NCBI RefSeq assembly: GCF_001542405.1
Contig: NZ_LNCD01000120.1
Coordinates: 62,001-126,000, forward strand
Length of the DNA: 64,000 nucleotides
Origin: Rhizobium altiplani
GTDB taxonomy: Bacteria > Pseudomonadota > Alphaproteobacteria > Rhizobiales > Rhizobiaceae
Direction of reading: 5' to 3'
Position numbers and translations under genes: made by a program. Under the pieces are notes generated by a model. The model did no database searches. It had not been told where the DNA came from and saw nothing but the letters and a program-made list of their open reading frames with translations. Positions 1 to 8,453 of the stretch are shown here, piece by piece. Each line of letters opens with the position of its first letter. Position 1 is the stretch's first letter.

Positions 1-1
1 C

Positions 2-568
2 CTCCCCGCTCTCGTGCTTCTGGCACTTGTTGCCGGCTGTGCGACCGCTCCCAAACAGACCCGAAACATCTGCGCCGTCTTCGAGCAGCGCGACGGGATG
101 TTCACGAGCTGGCAGCGCGCGGCGGAAAAGACGGAGCGCAAGTATGGCGTTCCAGTTCCGATCCTGATGGCGACCATGTATACCGAGTCCGGCTTCCAGC
201 CCTATGCGCGACCACCGCGCACCAAGCTGTTCGGCTTCATTCCGTGGACGCGACCTTCGACGGCTTACGGCTATTCGCAAGCGCTCGACGGCACCTGGGA
301 TCACTACCAATCCGCCACCGGCAGCTGGGCCGCGCGCCGCACCAACTTCGCCGATGCGATCGACTTCATCGGCTGGTACCACGCGCAAAACAGCCAGGTG
401 ACCGGCATTCCCCTGAACGATGCCTACAACCTCTATCTCGCCTACTATTCCGGCCCGAAGGGTTACGTGCGCGGCGACTGGCGCTCGAATGCACAACTGC
501 AGAAGACGGCGCAGCGGTTCAACAACATGGCAGTGACCTATCAGCGGCAATTGCAGGAGTGCAATTAA
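2..568 (+). CDS. Lytic transglycosylase-like lipoprotein (SLT fold), 5' end outside window
   Basis: The reading frame is open to the window edge. The first visible residues (LPALVLLALVAGC) are the end of a lipoprotein signal peptide with lipobox LVAGC, so the true start lies upstream; a GTG at 14 is an internal possibility only. After the lipidated Cys comes an SLT/lysozyme-like domain: the segment MYTESGF carries the expected catalytic Glu (about residue 58 counted from the GTG), followed by the aromatic, glycine-rich AYGYSQALDGTWDHY stretch typical of transglycosylases. It probably cleaves peptidoglycan from an outer- or inner-membrane anchor. The family call is from motifs; substrate and partner are unknown. 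Confidence 0.75.
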   Translation, partial: LPALVLLALVAGCATAPKQTRNICAVFEQRDGMFTSWQRAAEKTERKYGVPVPILMATMYTESGFQPYARPPRTKLFGFIPWTRPSTAYGYSQALDGTWDHYQSATGSWAARRTNFADAIDFIGWYHAQNSQVTGIPLNDAYNLYLAYYSGPKGYVRGDWRSNAQLQKTAQRFNNMAVTYQRQLQECN

Positions 569-709
569 GGCCTTCACTGGGAACGTCCAATAGAAACACT
601 ATACAACACGAACCAAACAAAATTGGGTCGATCTTCGTACATCTACAGTATTGTTTGACAATACATTCGGGAGCATGGGATTCTTTCCGAAATAGAATCA
701 GGAGAATAG

Positions 710-940
710 ATGGCCGAGCGCTACTTATACGATTACAACTCGCACCGGGCGGTCATGTATGAGGTTGGCGACTATCTGTATGCGCTTTCTGGCAACAAAG
801 CGGAACACTGGATCTCCGGCGACTACATCTTCAACACGAAGACACAGGCGATTTCCTTCTGGATTCTGGGAAACGATGTGTACGGCCATCTCGGCCGTGG
901 TGAGCTCACTCGCCAGCCGCTCTACTATTTCGGCGACTAG
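710..940 (+). CDS. Small conserved-looking hypothetical protein (76 aa)
   Basis: I do not recognise a family. The ATG follows a good ribosome-binding site (AGGAG, 8 nt upstream). The product is 76 residues, rich in Tyr, Trp and Phe (about 17 percent aromatic), with no signal peptide or membrane segment. The alternating pattern around YEVGDYLYALSG, HWISGDYIFN and SFWILGNDVYGHL looks like a small beta-rich domain. It stands alone between the transglycosylase gene and the convergent pdeM. Function unknown. Confidence 0.6.
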   Translation: MAERYLYDYNSHRAVMYEVGDYLYALSGNKAEHWISGDYIFNTKTQAISFWILGNDVYGHLGRGELTRQPLYYFGD

Positions 941-978
941 CGCGACGGCGGTTTGCACGCCGGTCGCCTATCGCGCGC

Positions 979-1704
979 TTAACCCACCAGGTTGCCAAAC
1001 CTGACCGAGTAGATCCGGTCGCGCCCAAGGAGGTGGGCGATGAGCGCAGTGTGATCGAACAGGCCCTTCATCGCCTTGTGGCGAAGGTCGAGGCCGCCGG
1101 TCATGACGCCGAAGGCCGGCATCAGCAGGCGAACGCCGTCGGTGGCAAAGCACGGCCGGCGGACGGATTTTTCGCGGCGGCGGACGGTTGCGGCCGGATG
1201 CAGGTGCCCGGCGATCTCGCCCTGCTGCAGCCCGCCTCTCGGCTCGTGGCGGAAGGTCAGACCGCCGTAATGCATCTCGTCGACGGAAGCACCCGGCAGA
1301 TCGACAGTGCCGTCAGGATCATGATTGCCGTTGATCCAGATCCATTCGCGGCCGCGCGCCATTTCCGCAATCAGGCTGCGGAACGACTCGGGCAGATGCG
1401 CCGAGCCGACGCGGTCGTGGAAATTGTCGCCGAGCGAGACCACCAGCTTCGGGTCGTAGCGGGTGATGACGGCCGAAAGCACGGTCAGCGTCGCCAGCGT
1501 ATCGTAGGGCGGCAGCATCATGCCGCGACGGGCGAAGGCCGCACCCTTTTCGAGATGCAGGTCGGACACGACGAGAATGCCGGCATCGGGCATGTAGAGC
1601 GCGCCGAGTGGATCGCAGACGGCGGCAACGCCGTGGACCGAAGTCTCGACGCCCGGTCGCGCGGCCAGTCCGTTCAGTTCACGCGCAAGCGCCAGGCGGT
1701 TCAT
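979..1704 (-). CDS. pdeM: Ligase-associated metallophosphoesterase/endonuclease PdeM
   Basis: Calcineurin-like metallophosphoesterase of about 241 residues. The metal-binding series is complete and in order: SDLHLEKG, SLGDNFHDR, NGNHD, and a late GHLHP. In the family this protein is linked to bacterial DNA-end processing together with an Lhr-like helicase, an ATP-dependent ligase and a beta-CASP exonuclease. Here it follows the helicase gene on the same strand, so the two are probably co-transcribed. I chose the ATG at 1704 (MNRLALARELNG) because the 22-residue extension to 1770 has low-complexity, non-family character. The ligase and exonuclease partners are not in the window. Confidence 0.85.
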   Translation of the reverse strand: MNRLALARELNGLAARPGVETSVHGVAAVCDPLGALYMPDAGILVVSDLHLEKGAAFARRGMMLPPYDTLATLTVLSAVITRYDPKLVVSLGDNFHDRVGSAHLPESFRSLIAEMARGREWIWINGNHDPDGTVDLPGASVDEMHYGGLTFRHEPRGGLQQGEIAGHLHPAATVRRREKSVRRPCFATDGVRLLMPAFGVMTGGLDLRHKAMKGLFDHTALIAHLLGRDRIYSVRFGNLVG

Positions 1705-1810
1705 CACTCGGGTCAGTCCTTGGTCTCGGAAGCTCCCCTCCGGGTCGCTCCCTATCTCCGTATCGGGCATTCCGGATGGTAAGCCGGCGCGAACCTATCC
1801 GGGACTTATT

Positions 1811-4321
1811 CTAAGCCAGCGCCTCGGCGATCAGGTCGTCGGCGGCTTCCGCCAGCACGGCATCATGCGCCTCGCCATGCACTGGCTCCTTGCCGATCTC
1901 CAGCATGACGGGGACCGCCAGCGGCGAGATGTGGTCGAGCGCGCGATGCGTGATATGGCCCTTGATTCGCCTCAGCATATCGCCAAGCCGGGAAATATCC
2001 AAAAGCCCGCTTGCCGCATCCTGCCGCGTCGCCTGCAGCAGAATGTGATCCGGCTCGTGGGTTCTCAGCACATCATAGATCAGATCGGCCGAGACCGTGA
2101 CCTGGCGCCCGGTCTTTTCCTTGCCCGGGTGACGGCGCTCGATCAAACCTGCAATCACGGCACAATTGCGGAAGGTTCGCTTCAAAAGGAAAGATTCGTC
2201 GAGCCAGCTTTCGAGATCGTCGCCCAGCATGTCCTCGTCGAAGAGATCGGCAAGGCTGAGCCGGCCGTTGCGGATCATCAGCCCCATGTCCTCGAAGCCC
2301 CAGATGCCGAGCGAATAATCCGTCGCGACGAAGCCGAGAGGCTTGGCGCCGGCTCGCTCGAGGCGCCGGGTCAGCAGCATGCCGAGCGTCTGGTGCGCCA
2401 GTCGTCCCTCGAAGGGGTAGATCACCATGTAGCAGCGGCTTCCGCGCGGAAAGGTCTCGATCAAGAGCTCGTCGCGCTTCGTCAGCATCGACTTTTCCTG
2501 CTGGATCGCCAGCCAGTCGCGCACCTGGTCCGGCAGGCGGCGCCAGCGGTCGGGATCTGCTATCATCGAGCGCACCTGGTCCGCCAGATAGGTGGAAAGA
2601 GGAAACTTGCCGCCGGCATAGGATGGGATCTTCGGATCCATCGAGAAGGCCTGCGAGGCAAGCGCCTCGTTCTCGCGGATGCCCTCGAAACGTAGCACCT
2701 TGCCTGCGAAGATGAAGGTGTCGCCGGGCGAAAGCTGCTCGAGGAAGTATTCCTCGACCTTGCCCAGCGTCGCACCGCCGCGGCCGATCCTGCCGCCTTC
2801 GCCGCGCTTGACCATGCGCAGGTTGAGCATCGGGCTTTCAACGATGGTGCCGAGGTTCAGCCGGTATTGCTGGGCGACCTGGGGATTTGAGACGCGCCAG
2901 CGTCCTTCCTTGGTCTTGCGGATCCGGGCATAGCGCTCATAGGTGCGCAGCGCATAGCCGCCCGTCGCGACGAAATCAACGACGCGCTCGAAGGTCTCCC
3001 ACGAGAGATCGGCGTATGGCGAGGCGCTCAATATCTCGTCGAAGAGTTCCAGCATATCGAAAGGTTCGGCGCAGGCCATGCCGAGCACATGCTGCGCCAG
3101 AGCATCAAGCGCGCCCTTCCCGACCGGCGGCGTGTCCTGCGCGCCGATATAGTTCGCGTCGAGTGCTGCCTGGCATTCCATCACCTCGAAGCGGTTGGCG
3201 GGCACGAGGATCGCCTTCGACGGCTCGTCCATGCGGTGGTTGGCGCGGCCGATGCGCTGGGCAAGCCGCGAGGCTCCCTTTGGCGCGCCGACATGGACGA
3301 CTAGATCGACATCGCCCCAGTCGATGCCGAGGTCGAGCGTCGAGGTGGCGACAACCGCCCGCAGCCGGTTTGCCGCCATCGCGGCCTCCACCTTGCGGCG
3401 CTGGCCGACATCGAGCGAGCCGTGATGCAGCGCGATCGGCAGGTTTTCCTCGTTCACCGTCCAGAGTTCCTGGAACAGCATCTCGGCCTGCGACCTGGTA
3501 TTGACGAAGAGCAGCGTCGTGCGGTGGTCGAGGAGCTGCTTGTAGACGTCGGGGATCGCGTATTTCGCCGAATGGCCCGACCAGGGAATGTGCTCCTCGG
3601 TCGACAGGATCGAAATGTCGGGCTTGGCTCCGCCTTCGACGATGACCAATCCGGCGTGGTGATCCTCGCCTTCCCGCTGCGCGACTAGCCATTTCTGCAG
3701 GTCCATCGGGTCGGAGACGGTAGCCGAAAGGCCGATCGTCTGCAGGGCGGGTGCCAGCCGGCGCAGGCGGGCAAGGCCGAGCGAAAGCATGTGGCCCCGC
3801 TTCGAGGTGACGAGCGAATGCAGTTCGTCGAAAACGACGTATTTGAGGTCCTTGAAAAAGCGCTCTGCCTCGCGGCTGGCGAGCAGCAAGGCCACTTGCT
3901 CGGGGGTGGTCAGCAGAATGTCGGGCGGGCTCAATCTCTGGCGCTGGCGCTTGGCAACGGGCGTGTCGCCGGTGCGGTTTTCGACCGTCACCGGCAGGAC
4001 CATTTCCTCCACTGGCTTCATCAGGTTTCGCTCGATGTCGACGGCAAGCGCCTTCAGTGGCGAGATGTAAAGCGTGTGGATACCGGTGAAGGCGGAGCCC
4101 GGGAGGATCTTGCCGCGACGCGTCAGGTCGGTCAGCGATGGCAGAAAGCCGGCGAGCGTCTTGCCGGCGCCGGTTGGCGCGATCAGCAGAGTGCTTTCAC
4201 CAGCCTCGGCGCGGGCCAGCAATTCCAGCTGATGGGCGCGTGGACGCCATCCCTTGTCCGCGAACCAGCGGGTGAAAGGCTGAGGCAGGACAACGCGGGC
4301 TTCGGAATCGATCTGGTCCAC
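1811..4321 (-). CDS. Ligase-associated DEXH-box DNA helicase (Lhr-like)
   Basis: Superfamily 2 helicase of 836 residues starting at GTG 4321. It has Walker A APTGAGKT near residue 50, the DEXH box DELH near 165, motif III LSAT, and a conserved motif VI region with QRIGRANHR near 360. The long C-terminal half is that of the Lhr core family (winged helix plus Lhr-specific domain). The family translocates 3'-5' on single-stranded DNA; the ligase-associated branch acts in repair of alkylated or broken DNA. Its stop is about 100 bp before the PdeM start, on the same strand. The product call is firm; the exact repair role is inferred from the family. Confidence 0.88.
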   Translation of the reverse strand: MDQIDSEARVVLPQPFTRWFADKGWRPRAHQLELLARAEAGESTLLIAPTGAGKTLAGFLPSLTDLTRRGKILPGSAFTGIHTLYISPLKALAVDIERNLMKPVEEMVLPVTVENRTGDTPVAKRQRQRLSPPDILLTTPEQVALLLASREAERFFKDLKYVVFDELHSLVTSKRGHMLSLGLARLRRLAPALQTIGLSATVSDPMDLQKWLVAQREGEDHHAGLVIVEGGAKPDISILSTEEHIPWSGHSAKYAIPDVYKQLLDHRTTLLFVNTRSQAEMLFQELWTVNEENLPIALHHGSLDVGQRRKVEAAMAANRLRAVVATSTLDLGIDWGDVDLVVHVGAPKGASRLAQRIGRANHRMDEPSKAILVPANRFEVMECQAALDANYIGAQDTPPVGKGALDALAQHVLGMACAEPFDMLELFDEILSASPYADLSWETFERVVDFVATGGYALRTYERYARIRKTKEGRWRVSNPQVAQQYRLNLGTIVESPMLNLRMVKRGEGGRIGRGGATLGKVEEYFLEQLSPGDTFIFAGKVLRFEGIRENEALASQAFSMDPKIPSYAGGKFPLSTYLADQVRSMIADPDRWRRLPDQVRDWLAIQQEKSMLTKRDELLIETFPRGSRCYMVIYPFEGRLAHQTLGMLLTRRLERAGAKPLGFVATDYSLGIWGFEDMGLMIRNGRLSLADLFDEDMLGDDLESWLDESFLLKRTFRNCAVIAGLIERRHPGKEKTGRQVTVSADLIYDVLRTHEPDHILLQATRQDAASGLLDISRLGDMLRRIKGHITHRALDHISPLAVPVMLEIGKEPVHGEAHDAVLAEAADDLIAEALA

Positions 4322-4372
4322 GGCCCTAAAGGTAATGCAGCGGCTGCAGAAATAGAATGGCAGACCTTGTAA

Positions 4373-5626
4373 CTACAGGAAGCGATGCGGGTGGAAGGGC
4401 TTCGGATCGGCAAACGTGTCGTTGCCGGCCATCTGCTCGGCCAGCAGCCGGCCACTTGCCGGGCCGAGCGTCAGGCCGTGATGGGCGTGGCCGAAATTGA
4501 ACCAAACGCCGCGATGGCGCGGCGCCGGTCCGATCACCGGGCGCATGTCGGGCAGGCAGGGACGCAGGCCGAGCCAGGGCGTGGCCTCCACCGGCTCACC
4601 GAGCGGGAAGAGCGCGCGGGCCTGAGCCTCGTCGCGGCGGAGCTGGATGGTGTTCGGCGGCGCATCGGGCGCAGCAAATTCGATGCCCGTCGTCAACCGG
4701 ATACCGCGCGCCATCGGCGCCAGCACGTAGCCGGCTTCCTCGTCGACGACGGAGTGGCCGAGCGGCTGGCCTTCGCGCTGCGCATAATGCCGGTGGTAGC
4801 CGCGCTTGACCGCCAGCGGCAAGGAATAGCCGAGCTTGCGGAAGATCAGGCCGGATTGCGGGCCGAGGGCAACGACGACCTCGCCGGCTTCGATGATCTC
4901 GCCTTCGGCTGTCGTGATCGACCAGCCGTTCTTCTCCTCGCGAAGAGCGGAGGCGTCAGCTCGGACGACCGTGCCGTCGGCTGCCGTGAAGAGGTTGGCA
5001 TAGGCTGCCGTCAGCGCCTGTGGATCGGTTACGGTCTTCGGGTCGAGCCAGTGGACGGCGCCGGCGATGCTTCCACCGCGCGCGGCGAAGGCAGGCTCCA
5101 TCGCCAGAAACTCGCTGGCATCGAGAATACGGATCGCCAGACCATGGGCGGACAGGCCCTCGGCTTCCGCACGGGCAGCCTCGAAACGGCGCGGGTTCTT
5201 GTAGAACGACATCCAGCCGCGCTCGCGGATGAGGTCGGAGGCGCCGGCGCGGCCAATCAGTTTGTCGTGTTCGGTGACACTGGCTTCGATCAATGGCAGC
5301 AGCGCCCGTGTCGCCTTTTCCAGATTGGTCGGCGAGGAATGCCACCAGTAGCGCGCCAGCCATTTCGCGATGCGCGGCAGGTAGGCCGGATCGTAACGGA
5401 CATCCGATGAATTGTTCAGCGCATACTTGGCAATCGCGCCGAGCTGTCGTGGGAAGGCGTAGGGAACGACGGAGGAACGCTCGATCAGCCCGGCATTGCC
5501 GTAGCTGGTGCCGCCGCCCGGTTCGCCGCGGTCGGCAAGCACGACGGAGCGGCCGCGATCCTGCAAATGAATGGCCGCACTGACGCCGACAATGCCGGCA
5601 CCGAGGACGAGGATATCTGTTTTCAT
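4373..5626 (-). CDS. FAD-dependent D-amino acid dehydrogenase/oxidase (DadA-like)
   Basis: 417-residue DAO-family flavoprotein. The N-terminus VLGAGIVGVSAAIHL is the FAD-binding GxGxxG Rossmann motif, and the C-terminal PVIGPAPRHRGVWFNFGHAHHG segment is the usual DadA FAD/substrate region. Such enzymes oxidise D-amino acids (or related amines) at the membrane to a keto acid plus ammonia. It lies 64 bp downstream of an amino-acid-type periplasmic binding protein on the same strand, with a strong hairpin between the two. That pairing suggests uptake and catabolism of an amino acid or opine-like compound. Substrate is not determinable from sequence. Confidence 0.8.
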   Translation of the reverse strand: MKTDILVLGAGIVGVSAAIHLQDRGRSVVLADRGEPGGGTSYGNAGLIERSSVVPYAFPRQLGAIAKYALNNSSDVRYDPAYLPRIAKWLARYWWHSSPTNLEKATRALLPLIEASVTEHDKLIGRAGASDLIRERGWMSFYKNPRRFEAARAEAEGLSAHGLAIRILDASEFLAMEPAFAARGGSIAGAVHWLDPKTVTDPQALTAAYANLFTAADGTVVRADASALREEKNGWSITTAEGEIIEAGEVVVALGPQSGLIFRKLGYSLPLAVKRGYHRHYAQREGQPLGHSVVDEEAGYVLAPMARGIRLTTGIEFAAPDAPPNTIQLRRDEAQARALFPLGEPVEATPWLGLRPCLPDMRPVIGPAPRHRGVWFNFGHAHHGLTLGPASGRLLAEQMAGNDTFADPKPFHPHRFL

Positions 5627-5646
5627 CGGATGGACTTGATCAGAGG

Positions 5647-5671
5647 GCGCGGAGGCTTTTGGCCTCCGCGC
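5647..5671 (-). repeat. GC-rich intergenic hairpin between binding-protein and oxidase genes
   Basis: A perfect 10-bp stem GCGCGGAGGC / GCCTCCGCGC with a 5-nt loop sits between the stop of the solute-binding protein and the start of the DadA-like gene. There is no T-run behind it, so it is more likely an mRNA-stabilising or processing hairpin that keeps the binding-protein message in excess than a full terminator. Confidence 0.6.
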
Positions 5672-5689
5672 GATTGGATCGGCAAGCGA

Positions 5690-6445
5690 TCAGTAGATGT
5701 CGAAGGGGAAGTACTTCTTGGTGATTTCCTTGTACTTCCCGTTGGCAACGAGCGCGTCGATGGCCTTGTTGAAGCGCTCCTTCAGCTCGGTCTCGCCCTG
5801 GCGGATGCCGATGCCGGCCTGCGTTTCCGTACCGGGGACGTCGCCGAGCAACTTGCAGCAATCCTTGCCTGCCTTGTTCAGCCAGTCGACCACCACGAAC
5901 TTGTCGGAGATCAGGGCGTCCATACGACCGTTCTGCAAGTCGGCGACGGCTTCATCCTGCGTCGGATACATCTTCGCTTCGGCGCCGCCCTTGGCGTAGA
6001 CGTCGTTCAGGTAGTCGGCCTGCGTGGTCGAAGCCTGGGCGCCAACGGTCTTGCCCTTCATGTCATCGACCGAAACGCCCTTGAGCGGGCTGTCCTTCGG
6101 CACGGCAACCGCAAGCGGCGTCGTGTAGTATTTGTTCGTGAAGTCGATCTGCTTCTTGCGTTCCTCGGTGATGCTCATCGACGCGATGATGGCGTCATAT
6201 TTCTTGGCCAGGAGCCCGGGGATGATGCCATCCCAATCCTGCGCTACGATCGTGCACTTGGCCTTCATCTCGTCGCAGAGCGCATTGGCCATGTCGACGT
6301 CGAGGCCCTTCAGGCTGCCGTCGGATTCGACATAGTTGAATGGAGGATAGGCACCTTCCGTTGCGATGCGGATCGTGTCCTCGGCGGATGCGAGGTGCGT
6401 CGCCGCAAGCAAGGCAGCGGCCGCCAGGAAAATCGTCTTTCTCAT
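5690..6445 (-). CDS. Periplasmic amino-acid-binding protein of an ABC transporter (family 3 SBP)
   Basis: The product is 251 residues. Start at 6445 (MRKTIFLAAAALL) gives a typical signal peptide cleaved around LASAED; the upstream ATG at 6478 would spoil it. Family motifs of lysine/arginine/ornithine- or general amino-acid-binding proteins are present: ATEGAYPPFNY, KGLDVDMANALC, DWDGIIPGLLAKKYDAI and GIRQGETELKERFN. Two Cys pairs may form a disulphide as in ArgT/HisJ relatives. No permease or ATPase gene is adjacent, so it either uses a transporter encoded elsewhere or works with the downstream oxidase locus. Confidence 0.85.
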   Translation of the reverse strand: MRKTIFLAAAALLAATHLASAEDTIRIATEGAYPPFNYVESDGSLKGLDVDMANALCDEMKAKCTIVAQDWDGIIPGLLAKKYDAIIASMSITEERKKQIDFTNKYYTTPLAVAVPKDSPLKGVSVDDMKGKTVGAQASTTQADYLNDVYAKGGAEAKMYPTQDEAVADLQNGRMDALISDKFVVVDWLNKAGKDCCKLLGDVPGTETQAGIGIRQGETELKERFNKAIDALVANGKYKEITKKYFPFDIY

Positions 6446-6565
6446 TGCTGTTCCCTTATTGGAATTGTTTTTGCCCAACGGGGCCGACTTTAGCGAATCC
6501 GTCCCGCTTCACAACCCCGGACGACCAAAATGCGCACGTCTATCCGATCCTTCGCATATAGCCGC

Positions 6566-6594
6566 TTGACAGGTGCAATAATCATAGATATTTT
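6566..6594 (+). promoter_or_regulatory. Probable sigma-70 promoter of the Rrf2 regulator gene
   Basis: TTGACA (6566-6571), a 17-nt spacer and TATTTT (6589-6594) lie 26 nt before the regulator's ATG. The spacer contains an AT-rich partial dyad (AATAATCATAGATATTTT) that could be the regulator's own binding site. Confidence 0.5.
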
Positions 6595-6619
6595 TTATCC
6601 ACGAATTGAGGATGGTCTG

Positions 6620-7120
6620 ATGAAACTGGGTGATGGAGTCGAGCAGGCGATACACAGCGTTTCCATGCTGGCCGGCCTTTCCGAAGGCGGGGTGCTCTCG
6701 GCCGCGGCACTCGCAGAGTTCCATGGCGTTTCGACGAGCTATCTTCTGAAGCATCTGCAGGCGCTTTCCGGCGCAGGTATCGTGAGCACGGTTCCGGGGC
6801 CGAAGGGCGGATACAAGTTGGCGAAGCCGACAGAGGAGATCAGCCTTCTCGACATCGTCCTTGCTGTCGAAGGGCCGGAGCCGGCTTTTCGCTGCGGCGA
6901 GATCCGCCAGCGCGGGCCGAACCAGCTTCCAGGGAGCTATTTCACCAAACCGTGCCAGATCAGCGCGGCGATGCTGAGGGCCGAGCGCGTCTACCGCGCC
7001 GAACTCGCCAAGACCAGCATCGCCGACATCCTGGTGCAGCTCGCTGCTGATGACGACGGCGGGATCGCCGCCCGCGGCTGCGCCTTCCTTGAGATCAATG
7101 AACGCAGAGCGGCTCGCTGA
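6620..7120 (+). CDS. Rrf2-family transcriptional regulator
   Basis: 166 residues from ATG 6620 (MKLGDGVEQAIHSV); the frame extends 30 codons further upstream but the promoter overlaps that part. Winged helix-turn-helix with the family signature LAEFHGVSTSYLLKHLQAL and the wing GPKGGYKLAKP. Cys residues at CGEIRQ and KPCQIS are fewer and differently spaced than the three cluster ligands of IscR/NsrR, so an iron-sulphur cluster is uncertain. It is followed at 29 bp by an AhpD-like gene, which it probably controls; Rrf2/carboxymuconolactone-decarboxylase pairs are common and usually respond to redox or electrophile stress. Confidence 0.85.
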   Translation: MKLGDGVEQAIHSVSMLAGLSEGGVLSAAALAEFHGVSTSYLLKHLQALSGAGIVSTVPGPKGGYKLAKPTEEISLLDIVLAVEGPEPAFRCGEIRQRGPNQLPGSYFTKPCQISAAMLRAERVYRAELAKTSIADILVQLAADDDGGIAARGCAFLEINERRAAR

Positions 7121-7149
7121 GCCGCTGAACCCCAAAAGGAGAATGAACC

Positions 7150-7611
7150 ATGCAAGCACGTTTCAACTTCGCCAAGGCCGCGCCGGACGCTTACAAGGCG
7201 GTCGCCGCCCTCGAGCAGTATGTTCAGGAATCGGGCCTTGAGCGCCGCTTCATCCATCTGATCAAGCTGCGCGCCTCGCAGATCAACGGCTGCGCCTATT
7301 GCGTCGACATGCACGTGAAGGAATCCCGGCATGACGGGCTTAGCGAACAGTGGATCAACCTGATGTGCGTCTGGCGGGAATCGCCGATCTATGACGCCAA
7401 GGAACGCGCCCTTCTCGGCTGGGTCGATGCCGTGACCCGTATCGCCGAAACCGGCGCACCGGACGCCGATTTCGAAGCCCTGAAGGCCCACTTCACGGAA
7501 GAAGAGATCACCAAGATCACGGTCGCGATCGGCACGATCAATGTCTGGAACCGGCTGGCAGTCGGCCTCCGCTCGCAGCACCCGATCGACAAGCCGGCAC
7601 GGGCTGCCTAA
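7150..7611 (+). CDS. Carboxymuconolactone decarboxylase / AhpD-family protein
   Basis: 153 residues, all-alpha AhpD-like domain. The redox motif CAYCVDMH (Cys-x-x-Cys with the downstream His) is intact near residues 50-57, as expected for an alkylhydroperoxidase-type enzyme rather than a true decarboxylase. A Shine-Dalgarno AAGGAG lies 9 nt before the ATG. It shares an operon with the Rrf2 regulator upstream. Its stop codon overlaps that of the convergent YitT gene. A second, related protein is encoded at 46431-46886. Confidence 0.85.
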   Translation: MQARFNFAKAAPDAYKAVAALEQYVQESGLERRFIHLIKLRASQINGCAYCVDMHVKESRHDGLSEQWINLMCVWRESPIYDAKERALLGWVDAVTRIAETGAPDADFEALKAHFTEEEITKITVAIGTINVWNRLAVGLRSQHPIDKPARAA

Positions 7612-8243
7612 AGCGCGATGTAGCGATCGGCGCGGTGGTTGACGGCCACGAAGAGGTTCAGCACCACCGCGCCTAGAACGGAATAGAAAACCACCGGTGG
7701 CGTGGCGACAAAGAAGGCTGCGGCCAGCACACAAAGGTCGATCGCCATCTGCACGAGGCCGGCGCGGATGCCGAAACGCTCCTGCATATAGACGCCCAGG
7801 ATGCCGACCCCACCGAGGCTGGCGCGGTGGCGATAGAGCGCCAGAAGGCCGAAACCCAGCAGCAGACCGCCGAGAAGAGCCGCCCAGGCCGGATGGATGG
7901 CGGAAATGTCCATGACCTTCGGCTGCAGGCTGGTCATGAGCGATGTCAGGCCGATCGCGATAAATGTCTTGACCGTGAAGGCCATGCCGAGCCGCGTCCA
8001 CGAAAGATAAAAGAACGGCAGGTTGAGCAGGAAGAAGGCGAGACCGAAGTTCACGCCGAAGGCGTAGTGGAGCAGAAACGCGACGCCGGCGGTGCTGCCG
8101 GTCAGAAGGCCGGCGCTGGCCAGAACATAAAGCCCGAGCGCCGCAATAAGGCTGCCGGAGAAAATCCCCTGGACGTCTTCGACCGGTGTATGGCGAGTGG
8201 CGCTGGTATTCCAGAAACCGAGGGCATTGAAGAGCTGTGCCAT
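7608..8243 (-). CDS. YitT-family membrane protein
   Basis: About 211 residues with five to six hydrophobic segments, beginning in the GSLIAALGLYVLASAGLLTG region, which matches the YitT/YczE type of integral membrane protein with the motif STAGVAFLLHY. Function in the family is not established. The start at 8243 has GGGGA about 10 nt upstream; an alternative ATG at 8276 adds 11 residues. It is convergent with the AhpD-like gene, overlapping by the stop codons. Confidence 0.75.
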   Translation of the reverse strand: MAQLFNALGFWNTSATRHTPVEDVQGIFSGSLIAALGLYVLASAGLLTGSTAGVAFLLHYAFGVNFGLAFFLLNLPFFYLSWTRLGMAFTVKTFIAIGLTSLMTSLQPKVMDISAIHPAWAALLGGLLLGFGLLALYRHRASLGGVGILGVYMQERFGIRAGLVQMAIDLCVLAAAFFVATPPVVFYSVLGAVVLNLFVAVNHRADRYIAL

Positions 8244-8453
8244 TGTCGTTGATCCCCAAACGGCAGACATGTTCATATCCGCCAGGGCGAGACCCGAGCG
8301 TGACGAAATGTAGGTGATGAATGATCCCGGGCGCCTCGAAATCCTGAAAGAACCCTACTGAATTAGCCAGGATTATCAGGCGCTTTCGCAGTGCAATCAA
8401 GCGAAATATGTAAGCAATGCTGACCTATTATTCACTTCGCAAGAATCGTTCCG

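Noticed and set aside
4385..5410. Long plus-strand frame (341 codons) across the DadA-like gene
   Set aside because: It is antisense to a gene with complete FAD motifs and has the Arg/Gly/Ala-rich make-up of a GC-rich shadow frame. The same applies to long antisense frames over the helicase, pstB and the P-type ATPase.
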